Of a stretch of DNA of 64,000 bases, positions 8,964 to 17,686 are shown in pieces (within the stretch, counting starts at the first letter, position 1; every line of letters starts with the position of its first letter). A model generated the notes under the pieces. The model saw nothing but the letters and a program-made list of their open reading frames with translations. It had not been told where the DNA came from and searched no databases. Made by a program: the position numbers and the translations under genes. Source of the stretch: Gemmatales bacterium (GTDB taxonomy: Bacteria > Planctomycetota > Planctomycetia > Gemmatales > HRBIN36); the NCBI GenBank assembly GCA_025060195.1, contig JANXCQ010000006.1, positions 1 to 64,000 on the forward strand. Reading direction: 5' to 3'.

Positions 8964-10733
8964 ATGGATTTGGCAGTTACGCCCCTGAATAATGTTGCTC
9001 AACAATACTTAGATCATCTGGAACGACTCGGCAGATTTCTCAAACAATTACCCCTGCCTGAAATGGCGGCGGAAGAACTAGTTTATGCCCAGGCTTTAGT
9101 TCGTAACTATATCGCACGGCATTTAGAACGGCGGCACTCAGACAACTGGCACCTCGCGGTCATCGGTGGGGGTGGCGCGGGCAAAAGTAGTGTGGTAAAT
9201 ATTTTACTAGGGGAAAACCTAGCCGAAACTAATCCGCAAGCAGGCTACACTCGTCATCCCACGGCGTTTTGCAGTACTCCCCCAGCTGATTCGTTTTTTC
9301 CCTCGACATTACGGGCAGTTTCTGCTTTTGTGCCAGGAAACATCGACGAAGACATTTATGATATTCGGCTACGGACTCGGAACATCTTGCCTAACGAAGT
9401 GATCGTGTGGGATAACTCCGACGTTACCACTATTCATGCGGCCCATTACGCCCACCGAGTGCTGGAAGTTTTAGGTCTGGCTGACGCTGTGATTTATGTC
9501 GCCTCGGCACAGCGCTATAATGACCGAGTCCCCTCGGAATACGTCGCCATACTGGCGAAATCAGGCAAGCCTATAGTTACCTGTCTAACTAAGGTTCCCC
9601 CTGATCAGGTAAACATCGTCGTCTCTCATTTTCGTCATGAGGTTCTTCGACCTCTCACTCAGCAGATAAATATCCCCTGTGTGATTATTCCATATCAACC
9701 TGTGCAACAGCTCGCCAATCCCTCTGCCACGGAATCCTATCGTCGTGAGTTGTTAGATACTATATTGCCCTGGTTCCATAACAGACAGGAACTTCGAAAG
9801 CGCACATATTTGGAGATCCTTACATACTTAGAAGCAAAGGAGCACCAATGGCTGGAGATAATTCGACCAGAACTAGAGGCATTCGAGGAATGGCAACGAG
9901 TCATTGAAGCGCAGCGCCAGATGATTTTATCACGTTATCGTGATGAGTTTCTGGCACAAGAGCGTTTAGCCATTTTCGACGAGGCAATGCTTCGGCTGAT
10001 CGAGCTGCTAGAGATTCCCGGCGTCGGTCGTTGGATGAGCCTAGCGCTCAACGTTCTGCGCTTACCCTGGCGGGGCGCCAAAGCACTTTGGCACTTACTT
10101 AGTGGCGAGCCCGAGCATGCGGGACCTCTGCAAAGCGAACGCGAAACACTCAGTAAGGCTTTAGAAACGGCTCTCGGCCAACTCTGGCGTGAAGTTCAGT
10201 CCCGTAGGGAGCGATCTTTATTTTGGCAACGGCTCACTATGGCGCTCGACCCAGGTGCCCAATGGCAGACTAAAATGCTTAGCATGTTAGAAAAATACTT
10301 TAGTGAATATGAAATCGAACGCAAGCATCTCATAGAGACTATTGCATGCAATATCTATAGCAATTTACAGGCTCGTCCGACCATACTAAATGCTCTTAGA
10401 GGAATTAAGCTGACTATCGAAGTCGGTAGCATCGCGTCTATTCTTGTCAGCGCGGGCATTAACGTTTATGATGCTGTTCTCATACCTTTAGCCACTTCGA
10501 TGATTCAAGGCCTTACCGAATTCCTGGGTAGCCAATATGTCGAAACACAGCGCGAGGGAGCCCGCCAAACGCAGTTAGCGCTCGTGGATAAGAAAGTGGT
10601 GCAGCCTATTTTCAGCCTGGTCCAAAACGTAGATGCTATTGCCGAATGGCGTCAGCTGAATCTAATATTTGCGGAGTTATCGAATTTAAGGAAGCAGCTA
10701 TCCCAGGCATTTTCTCGCCCTTCGCGGAATTGA
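8964..10733 (+). CDS. Dynamin-like/TRAFAC GTPase, tandem partner 1
   Basis: 589 residues. A helical N-terminus (~1-60) precedes a P-loop GGGGAGKSS (~68-76). A Thr-containing switch-I segment (GYTRHPT) follows at ~94-100. The usual G3 DxxG is replaced by WDNSD (~149-153) and the G4 N/TKxD by TKVP (~209-212), so guanine specificity is not assured from sequence. The C-terminal ~300 residues are helical, with coiled-coil-like stretches and two mildly hydrophobic segments (~345-375 and ~482-520). This is consistent with a membrane-active large GTPase of the dynamin-like type, but no dynamin subfamily was recognised. It starts at ATG 8964 with AAAGG upstream. The second GTPase gene begins 9 bp after the stop. 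Confidence 0.75.
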   Translation: MDLAVTPLNNVAQQYLDHLERLGRFLKQLPLPEMAAEELVYAQALVRNYIARHLERRHSDNWHLAVIGGGGAGKSSVVNILLGENLAETNPQAGYTRHPTAFCSTPPADSFFPSTLRAVSAFVPGNIDEDIYDIRLRTRNILPNEVIVWDNSDVTTIHAAHYAHRVLEVLGLADAVIYVASAQRYNDRVPSEYVAILAKSGKPIVTCLTKVPPDQVNIVVSHFRHEVLRPLTQQINIPCVIIPYQPVQQLANPSATESYRRELLDTILPWFHNRQELRKRTYLEILTYLEAKEHQWLEIIRPELEAFEEWQRVIEAQRQMILSRYRDEFLAQERLAIFDEAMLRLIELLEIPGVGRWMSLALNVLRLPWRGAKALWHLLSGEPEHAGPLQSERETLSKALETALGQLWREVQSRRERSLFWQRLTMALDPGAQWQTKMLSMLEKYFSEYEIERKHLIETIACNIYSNLQARPTILNALRGIKLTIEVGSIASILVSAGINVYDAVLIPLATSMIQGLTEFLGSQYVETQREGARQTQLALVDKKVVQPIFSLVQNVDAIAEWRQLNLIFAELSNLRKQLSQAFSRPSRN

Positions 10734-10742
10734 CTTAGACTG

Positions 10743-12551
10743 GTGATGCCACTCATGAACTCTAACGAGCCAAATAGCTTTCTTAAGGAACTAGCAGGCG
10801 GCCTAAGTTTGGTCTTAGAAAGGTTAGATCAGTGGTTAAATCGCAAGCAGATTTGGCCCTATCCGGAGCAGACGCTGCACCAGTTACGGCAGCTAAGCCA
10901 ACATCTTCGGCGTGAAATACCTAAACTTGCTACATCACCGGTGTATGGGATTATCGTACTGATGGGAGGGACTGGAGTTGGCAAGTCGAGCCTGTTGAAT
11001 GCCCTGGCAGGGGAAAAGATTGCTTTTGTCAGTGCCGTACGTCCCACCACCCGTCATGTTATGTCCTATGTGCATGCAGATATCCCTGCCACTGCTTTAC
11101 CACCCAGCATATTAGAGACGGTCGTGGTTCACCGTAACGATGGGCTGAGGTACAAAATCCTGGTGGATGCGCCCGATATAGATAGTCGAGAGACGGATAA
11201 CTATCGTCGGCTACGGGAGATTCTGCCTGACGCGGATATTATTCTCTACGTGGGTTCGCCTGAAAAATACCACGATCAGATCGGTTGGGAATTGTTTCGT
11301 GAGTACAGCCGATATAAAGCCTTCGCGTTTGTTCTCAACCGATGGGACGAATGTGCCGACCGCGAGAAAACCGGAAAGTCCCCAGATCTTGATTGGTTAG
11401 AGGACTTAGCACGGGAGGGATACCGGAAGCCTTTATTGTTTCGCACCAGCGCCTGGGTGTGGATGGAAAAGCGCGGCGAGGATAAGCCTCCAGGGGAACA
11501 ATTTGAAGAGTTGCGCAAGTGGTTAGAAGTAGAGTTAGGCGCTAAGGAATTAGTGACCATCCATCATCGAAACTTAGACGGATTGATCACAGATCTTGTT
11601 ACAGTTGGAGCAACTCTTGCAGATTCAGTAACGGTTTCTCGGGATGATATATGGTCAGCTTGGTCTGCGATTTTGGAGGGTGAAATCGAACTCTTTCTCA
11701 TACGGAGTGAACGATTTCTCACCGAGCAGAGCGAACGGCTCGAGAAGTTTTTGCGGCTGGAGAGTAATCGTCGAATTCCAGGTTGGCTGGCCAGGACTAT
11801 AGAGATATTGCGAGGTTGGTGGTCCTGGATAGCTCGCCCGATGCATCAAGACAAGGATTTATATCTCAGCACGTATCTTATGGACTTAATCAGCGACTTA
11901 ATTCAGGCGTTGGGTAACAGCTATATGCGACATTATGGTATGGACTTGACGAATCGGCTATTAGTATCGGCAACTGCACTAGGCATGCCTGCAATTGCAT
12001 TAGAAGTTCCCTTACAGAAGATTGCCAGCAAAGACTGGTTGCTATTCTGGAAGGAGCAGGTTCAGAGTGGGTTGAAGGAAGCTATGGAAAGCTCTTGGCA
12101 AGCCACAGGATGGAAGGGCCGACTACGCGCCTATGCTGAGTTGCTTCCGGGAAGACTCTGCTGGTTAGCGGGGTTGGCTGGGATAAGCGTGTTAACCTAT
12201 CGCATGTTCGATGCAACGATGCCTTATTCTCCAAGCCTTGGGGACGTGTTATATTTCTTTCTACCCTTCCTGCTGGCAGAAATTTTGAGTTATTCATTAG
12301 TTTACTACTTATCGCCGCGCGATTGGCGGGCGTTGGCTTCTATAGTGGGTCAGCGCGTGCGCCAACGAGCACGTGAGCATTTCACTCGCCTCTACAGGGA
12401 GGTTTTAGATCAATTATTTAGCCAATTGTGGGAAGAGTTGCGGTGTTTACGCGAAATTCTCGAATCGGCCAGATGCTGGCTACAGCAAATTCAGAAGAGG
12501 CATGAAGAACTTGAGGCCGTACGGAGATTGTATCGCGAACAAATCAACTAA
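10743..12551 (+). CDS. Dynamin-like GTPase with C-terminal membrane segments, tandem partner 2
   Basis: About 602 residues. It starts at GTG 10743 or ATG 10746, 9 bp after its partner. P-loop GGTGVGKSS (~75-83), switch-I RPTTR (~100-104), G3 DAPDID (~142-147, with Asp where Gly of DxxG is expected) and a canonical G4 NRWD (~199-202). The middle is helical. Near the C-terminus two hydrophobic segments (~464-480 and ~493-517) look like a membrane hairpin, followed by a charged coiled-coil tail. The tandem large-GTPase arrangement resembles paired bacterial dynamin-like proteins, where two different subunits co-assemble on membranes; that these two co-assemble is inference from adjacency. The gene ends 4 bp before the stop of the convergent cytochrome gene. 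Confidence 0.8.
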   Translation: MMPLMNSNEPNSFLKELAGGLSLVLERLDQWLNRKQIWPYPEQTLHQLRQLSQHLRREIPKLATSPVYGIIVLMGGTGVGKSSLLNALAGEKIAFVSAVRPTTRHVMSYVHADIPATALPPSILETVVVHRNDGLRYKILVDAPDIDSRETDNYRRLREILPDADIILYVGSPEKYHDQIGWELFREYSRYKAFAFVLNRWDECADREKTGKSPDLDWLEDLAREGYRKPLLFRTSAWVWMEKRGEDKPPGEQFEELRKWLEVELGAKELVTIHHRNLDGLITDLVTVGATLADSVTVSRDDIWSAWSAILEGEIELFLIRSERFLTEQSERLEKFLRLESNRRIPGWLARTIEILRGWWSWIARPMHQDKDLYLSTYLMDLISDLIQALGNSYMRHYGMDLTNRLLVSATALGMPAIALEVPLQKIASKDWLLFWKEQVQSGLKEAMESSWQATGWKGRLRAYAELLPGRLCWLAGLAGISVLTYRMFDATMPYSPSLGDVLYFFLPFLLAEILSYSLVYYLSPRDWRALASIVGQRVRQRAREHFTRLYREVLDQLFSQLWEELRCLREILESARCWLQQIQKRHEELEAVRRLYREQIN

Positions 12552-12555
12552 GAGT

Positions 12556-14445
12556 TTACGGAGATTTGCTGTTTCGGGGCACGAAGCGATACGGTACCGT
12601 ATTGGGAGTTTCGTCGGGCGGATATTCGTAGGGTAGCGACAGCAGAAAAGCCACTAAGTCGTCAAGTTCCTGTTTTGACAAGTGACTCGTCTTTCCGTGC
12701 TTATCCTCCCGGTTATAGGTAGTTAGCACCTCGTGAAGCGTTTTCGCCTTACCGTGGTGTAGAAAGGCCGCATTCCTATAAATGCCCAAGAGCGTGGGAG
12801 TGTCATATTTTGGTCCTAGCTTCTCCGTAGGATCGTCCTGTCCTGTGCCGACATCATGGACGCGGAAGGGACGCTGCAAAGTACTATCAGTGTAGTAAGG
12901 ACCGGCATGACAATTCGCACATCCTGTTTCTTTACTGAAGAACACAGCTTTACCCCGCTGTGCCGCGGGTGTTAACTTGCCTGGGGCCAGGATATGTGGA
13001 CTAAGCCGAAAGGTGAACGAGTTCGTATAGATGGCCAGAGCATCTAAGTCCTTCGAACGTCCTGACAGTTTTTCCTCGAGCTCTACGGGTTCGAAACCGA
13101 GTTTTGGTCGAATCGGACCTGTGATAAGGCCCCGACCTAACATTAAGCGTCCCCGAATGGTGTATTCGAAGTCCTGCACTTCATCGCGGTCGGCTGACCA
13201 GTGCAGCGGATGGGTATGGGCCAAGCCGAATAACTGAGGCGTGCGGCGTAGTCCTTCAGGGTTTTGCCAGGTGCGAGCGTCGTGGTGACCATCTGGATGA
13301 CAGGAAGCACAGGCGACCCAACGTCGGCTGGTCAAGGGGGGCTTGGCGGTGTTGAATAAGACTTTGCCGCGTACCCATTCTGGACTCTTGGGCGGCTGGG
13401 TTACCCTGATGCGCGCCAGAAGCCGCATATTTTGCGCGTCGTAGACGCCCACCTCAAAATCCATGGTGTTATAAATATAGACCTCTTTGCCGTCAGGATT
13501 AACACGTATAGCGCGTGGATGCGTTCCCACGGGTATGAGAGCGGTGTTGCCGCGCCTTTCTATCTCCTGATAATCATCATCAAGAACGTTACATAAATTC
13601 ATGTCGTCGGTGCCTGCATAGATCAAATAGAACGTTTTCCCATCAGGAGAGAGCGCGCATTCCCAAGGATTCGTGGGCACGGCCAAATTGTTGAACGTAT
13701 CCATGGCCAGGCGCGTTCGTCGTTTAGCATCTTTGGGTCTGTCTAAGTATATGATACTGAGTTCGGGGAAGATCGAGCCTGCACTATCCGCAATATGCGT
13801 GCGGCTGCGAATGTGCGGGATATATGCTTTGGCCCGATGAGGATGCACTATAACTTGACGAGCGAGGTTATATTGTTCGTGGCCAGGAAAATGGTCGATT
13901 ACCTTGCCCGTGGCAATATCGAGAACGTATAGATCGGCGCTATAATAGCCGGTGATATATAGTTTAGTTTCATCAGAGCTAAGAGCAATGCCGCGAATAA
14001 ATCGAGCAACGGGAAATTCGCGGATGACCTTACGCGCTGCTACGTCTATCTCGCTGACCGTGCCCCAATAATCATGAGTGACCCATAGGCGTCGGCCATC
14101 GCGCGAAGCGACGATGCCGTAGGGTTCATTTGATACTTTGATTCGCGCGAGAATGTGGCGTTGCTCCGTGTCGAGAAATACAAGTTCGTCGGTCCAGTAA
14201 ATTGTCACCGCCGCCAAAGGGCCGTTGCCAATCCATGTGACGCCTTCAGGTTTCTCTCCTACAGGTATCTCCGTTATGAGTTGTCGGGTTGATAGGTCCA
14301 CGATGCTCACGGTGCCGCTATCAGTGTTCGCGACCAGCAACATGCGACCATCGGGTCGCACATCCATGAGACTATTCGACGAACCGGCAAACCCTAGCGC
14401 TGGCAGTAGAAGCCAGAGTGACACCAAGGACCATCTCAGGATCAT
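12556..14445 (-). CDS. Secreted beta-propeller protein fused to di-haem cytochrome c peroxidase-like domain
   Basis: 629 residues with an N-terminal signal peptide (WSLVSLWLLLPALGFAG). Residues ~25-350 form a YVTN/NHL-type beta-propeller, with repeats such as RMLLVANTDSGTVSIVDLST. Residues ~370-615 carry two c-type haem motifs, CASCHPDGHHD (~378) and CANCHAGPYYTD (~509), plus downstream residues typical of MauG/cytochrome c peroxidase proteins (TPTLLGIYRNAAFLHHG). It probably acts as a periplasmic electron-transfer or peroxidase-type enzyme; substrate unknown. AAGGAG lies upstream of the ATG. Transcription converges with the GTPase operon, the two stops being 4 bp apart. Confidence 0.85.
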   Translation of the reverse strand: MILRWSLVSLWLLLPALGFAGSSNSLMDVRPDGRMLLVANTDSGTVSIVDLSTRQLITEIPVGEKPEGVTWIGNGPLAAVTIYWTDELVFLDTEQRHILARIKVSNEPYGIVASRDGRRLWVTHDYWGTVSEIDVAARKVIREFPVARFIRGIALSSDETKLYITGYYSADLYVLDIATGKVIDHFPGHEQYNLARQVIVHPHRAKAYIPHIRSRTHIADSAGSIFPELSIIYLDRPKDAKRRTRLAMDTFNNLAVPTNPWECALSPDGKTFYLIYAGTDDMNLCNVLDDDYQEIERRGNTALIPVGTHPRAIRVNPDGKEVYIYNTMDFEVGVYDAQNMRLLARIRVTQPPKSPEWVRGKVLFNTAKPPLTSRRWVACASCHPDGHHDARTWQNPEGLRRTPQLFGLAHTHPLHWSADRDEVQDFEYTIRGRLMLGRGLITGPIRPKLGFEPVELEEKLSGRSKDLDALAIYTNSFTFRLSPHILAPGKLTPAAQRGKAVFFSKETGCANCHAGPYYTDSTLQRPFRVHDVGTGQDDPTEKLGPKYDTPTLLGIYRNAAFLHHGKAKTLHEVLTTYNREDKHGKTSHLSKQELDDLVAFLLSLPYEYPPDETPNTVPYRFVPRNSKSP

Positions 14446-14634
14446 GAGCCGAATCTCCTTCTATCCGCAGGCGAAGGTAAATCATTGTCGGCTTACTGCG
14501 TTGAGAGTCGTTTAGACATTGTCATTCTGTGAGGATTTGTTAGGCGTAAGCCAAACGGTCGTCAAGCTCGTAGAATGATTGGGAAAGCTAGACGCGCAAG
14601 CCTTTTATCAGGATAAAGTCGAGAGGAGAAAGCG

Positions 14635-15759
14635 ATGCCAGGAACAAAGTGGGGAACGGGCGTGCTCCTGGGCTTATTAGTTCTGGGAATGACGATTGCG
14701 CAACTTCAGGCCATCGGCCCTGACCCTAAAATGTGGGACGATTTAGTAACTAAGGGCGTGGCCTACCTGCGTGGCACGCAAGCCGCGGATGGGAGCTGGA
14801 GTAAAGAGCGAAGTTTAGGTATTAGTGGGGTAGTGATGACGGCGTTATTACGCAGTGGCAAACTCCCTAATAACGATCCGACTATTACACGAGGGCTAGG
14901 GTTTTTAGAATCATTAGTCAATCCCCGTGAAGGGCATATTGCTGGGGAGGATCCGCGGGATCAGCTAAAAAATTATGTAACCTCGGTGAACGTTATGGCG
15001 TTTGCAGAGGCCAACAAAGATGGGCGTTACAACAAGATTGTTCAGGACGGAGCGCGTTACCTAAAGATGTTGCAGTGGGACGAGGGAGAGGAAGTTTTAC
15101 GAAGCAATAACTTTTACGGCGGAGCAGGCTATGACAGTAAATCGCGTCCGGATTTATCTAATACGCAATTTTTTGTAGATGCCTTGCGGGCTGCCGGTGT
15201 GCCTCAGGACGACGAAGCTTACAAGAAGGTGGTTATTTTCGTGAGCCGCTGTCAAAACCTTAAGAGCGAGTACAACGATCAGCCTTGGGCGGGCAAAGTG
15301 AATGATGGGGGTTTTATCTATACTTGTGCGGGCGATCCTGAGAGTAAGGCGGGGGAGGATTTACGTAGCTATGGCAGCATGACTTATGCGGGACTAAAGA
15401 GTCTTATTTATGCCGGTGTCAGCAAAGACGATAAACGTGTGCAAGCGGCATGGGACTGGATTCGCAAGAACTATACGGTGGAGCGCAATCCTGGTTTCCC
15501 GCCGGGTCGAGATCAGATGGGCCTCTATTACTATTACCACACGATGGCGAAGTGTTTAGATGCCTTGGGTGTGGATTATGTGGAAGATGCTAAAGGGGTT
15601 AAGCATGACTGGCGTAAGGACTTGACGGAAGCGCTAGCCAAGCGGCAACGTCCTGACGGTAGCTGGGTGAATGCGGCCGACCGTTGGATGGAGGGCGATC
15701 CGAACTTAGTGACCGCTTATGCCTTGCTGGCTCTAAGCTATTGCAAGCCGAAAAAGTAA
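14635..15759 (+). CDS. Secreted terpenoid-cyclase/prenyltransferase-fold repeat protein
   Basis: 374 residues. The ATG is preceded by GAGGAG, then a signal peptide (GVLLGLLVLGMTIAQLQA). The body has repeats of the squalene-cyclase/prenyltransferase alpha-toroid fold, with QW-like motifs GTQAADGSWS (near residue 50) and KRQRPDGSWVNA near the end. The DXDD protonation motif of true hopene cyclases is not seen and the protein is about half their length, so I do not call it a cyclase. Secreted proteins with this fold are common in planctomycetes and of unknown function. It stands alone, divergent from the cytochrome gene and convergent with the MFS gene. Confidence 0.8.
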   Translation: MPGTKWGTGVLLGLLVLGMTIAQLQAIGPDPKMWDDLVTKGVAYLRGTQAADGSWSKERSLGISGVVMTALLRSGKLPNNDPTITRGLGFLESLVNPREGHIAGEDPRDQLKNYVTSVNVMAFAEANKDGRYNKIVQDGARYLKMLQWDEGEEVLRSNNFYGGAGYDSKSRPDLSNTQFFVDALRAAGVPQDDEAYKKVVIFVSRCQNLKSEYNDQPWAGKVNDGGFIYTCAGDPESKAGEDLRSYGSMTYAGLKSLIYAGVSKDDKRVQAAWDWIRKNYTVERNPGFPPGRDQMGLYYYYHTMAKCLDALGVDYVEDAKGVKHDWRKDLTEALAKRQRPDGSWVNAADRWMEGDPNLVTAYALLALSYCKPKK

Positions 15760-15806
15760 ATGCACTGACTCTCGCACTCCTGTGTCTCTGGATTTTCGCA
15801 ACTAGA

Positions 15807-17300
15807 TTATTCATCAGCTGCTTGGCGGGGCTCAGGTAAGAAGAAACTGAGCACCAGCGCCAAACTAAGGACTAACAAACTAGTAGTAGCGGCGGCTTGG
15901 GCGATGGTTTGAAATGGTCGCAGCTCAGTAATGAGGCTTTGCCAGAGCGGAGCGAAGATAATTGTGCTTAAGGGGTTGGCCGCGGTGCCGATCATACGGC
16001 CGCCTACGTTAGCGGCGAAACTTTCTCCCGTACCGCGTAAGTAGACTGGATAAACGCGAGGTAGATAGTTGCCCCAAAAGCTGAATTGTCCCACGATGAG
16101 GACGCCCGCGAAAAAAATGCCTACGGTGAGAATTTCCAAGTTATAGGCCGGGAGTCGTCCTGCGGCGGGGAAGGCATAAAGCAAAGGCAGTACGATCATC
16201 GCGGGAAGAACAAACAGACGCAGAAGCAAGCGTCGGCTCACAATTCGAACCACGAGCCAAGCCAGGATAAAGCGCCCACACAGACCCCCGATTTCCTGGG
16301 CCAATTGGACGCGGCTAACCGCTTGCTCCTGCCGCTGTAGTAATGGCCGCATTTCTCGGCGGATTTGTTCTATGCGTGTGCGGTCTTGATCACGAAGGGC
16401 CTCGTCCAATTCCAAGCGGAGCTTAGCCAACGGCCGGAGTTCCGGAATCAAGCCGGGTACCATTTGCGGCGTGAGTTGGATGGCGCCGAAGGCGGCGCCG
16501 TAGCTGCAGGCAAATAAAATGGTGGTCACTAACGTGGTGCGGCGAAACGCCGGGGAGAAAAGCTCCGCGATACTGGGACGCTTGAGTTGACCCAAGCGGC
16601 GTTTCGTCTCCCAGACCGGAGATTCGGGAAGGAAGGGGCGGATCACGATCAGAGGGAGTGCGGGGATTACCCCTGAGATTAGGGTGTAACGCCACGGTGC
16701 ATGTTCACCGTAGATGGGCGGTAGATGAGGAGCCAGTTGGACACAGAGGTAATAAGCCACGGTTACCAACAATCCACCTACGGAAGAAAACGCCTGCGTA
16801 TATCCCAGCACCGCTTCGCGTTGGCGTGGATTGGGAAAAAGTTCTGCCAACCAAGCCACAGCGGCCACAAACTCGACGCAAACGCCGATGAACGTAGTGC
16901 AACGCAATAGGAGCAGCATCTCTACCGAGGTACTAAAGCCAGCAGCGCAAGCTGAGAAGGCGTACAACAGAATGCTCCAGACTAACACGCGCCGTCGCCC
17001 CAATAAGTCAGTCAGGTAACCTCCTAATAATCCGAACAGGCCCCCGGATATAGCGCTGCCCCACATGATATAGCCGGTCCACCTCAGGATTGCAGCGTTG
17101 CCTGAGGTGGTATAGGGGTCAACACCGAGCAATTCAGCCAAGGCGGGACGTGCGATGAGCGGCATCATGAGGAGTTCATAGATGTCGAAAGCGAACCCCA
17201 TGGCCGCAATGATGACGATGAGCCAATCTACAGCACGAAAGCTTCGCCGCGGCGGGACACTGGCCCCGAAAGAATCCGTGCTTGAGTGCGCCTCAGACAT
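15807..17300 (-). CDS. MFS transporter
   Basis: 497 residues with about 12 hydrophobic segments. The ATG at 17300 has a strong GGAGGA about 7 bases upstream. The loop between helices 2 and 3 contains GYLTDLLGRRRVL, the classical MFS motif A variant (G-x-L-x-D-x-x-G-R-R). A charged insertion of about 55 residues between helices 6 and 7-8 (RPLAKLRLELDEALRDQDRT...) is longer than usual and looks like a cytoplasmic helical hairpin. Substrate cannot be named; the closest layout is the sugar/organic-acid porter group. No metabolic partner is adjacent. Confidence 0.85.
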   Translation of the reverse strand: MSEAHSSTDSFGASVPPRRSFRAVDWLIVIIAAMGFAFDIYELLMMPLIARPALAELLGVDPYTTSGNAAILRWTGYIMWGSAISGGLFGLLGGYLTDLLGRRRVLVWSILLYAFSACAAGFSTSVEMLLLLRCTTFIGVCVEFVAAVAWLAELFPNPRQREAVLGYTQAFSSVGGLLVTVAYYLCVQLAPHLPPIYGEHAPWRYTLISGVIPALPLIVIRPFLPESPVWETKRRLGQLKRPSIAELFSPAFRRTTLVTTILFACSYGAAFGAIQLTPQMVPGLIPELRPLAKLRLELDEALRDQDRTRIEQIRREMRPLLQRQEQAVSRVQLAQEIGGLCGRFILAWLVVRIVSRRLLLRLFVLPAMIVLPLLYAFPAAGRLPAYNLEILTVGIFFAGVLIVGQFSFWGNYLPRVYPVYLRGTGESFAANVGGRMIGTAANPLSTIIFAPLWQSLITELRPFQTIAQAAATTSLLVLSLALVLSFFLPEPRQAADE

Positions 17301-17614
17301 TAGGGTTCCTCCATTTCTAGTTTGCTAAGCTTGTTTTAAATCTTGTTGTCAGGAACTGATCGAGGGCAGGAAGCCTGGAGAATTGTGGGTATCCGGCGGG
17401 ACTACTAGCGTTAATTATTTTTATTTGCAATTTCATGGGATGGGCGAAATAGATATACCGGCCCGATGTGGATTCAGTGGTAAGTGCTCAAGAGCAAACA
17501 AAATTACAAGGTTTTGAACTTATCTAAGCTCTCGGAAGTGGCTCGACCGTAAATCCCTCAATTTGTATGGTGAATACTTGCCATCTGCTGCCCGGAAGAC
17601 TCAAACCCTAATGA
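17301..17614. other. Intergenic stretch upstream of the WD40 frame
   Basis: This lies between the divergent MFS gene and the in-frame stop (17612-17614) that bounds the WD40 frame. I looked for further WD40 blades that would show the missing 5' end of that gene and saw none. No RNA gene or clear promoter pair was recognised. Confidence 0.4.
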
Positions 17615-17686
17615 GGAAGATACTACATTCACAGAGACGGAAGATGTCGCGGACACCCTATTCAAACGGCAATAACCTTATGGAAT

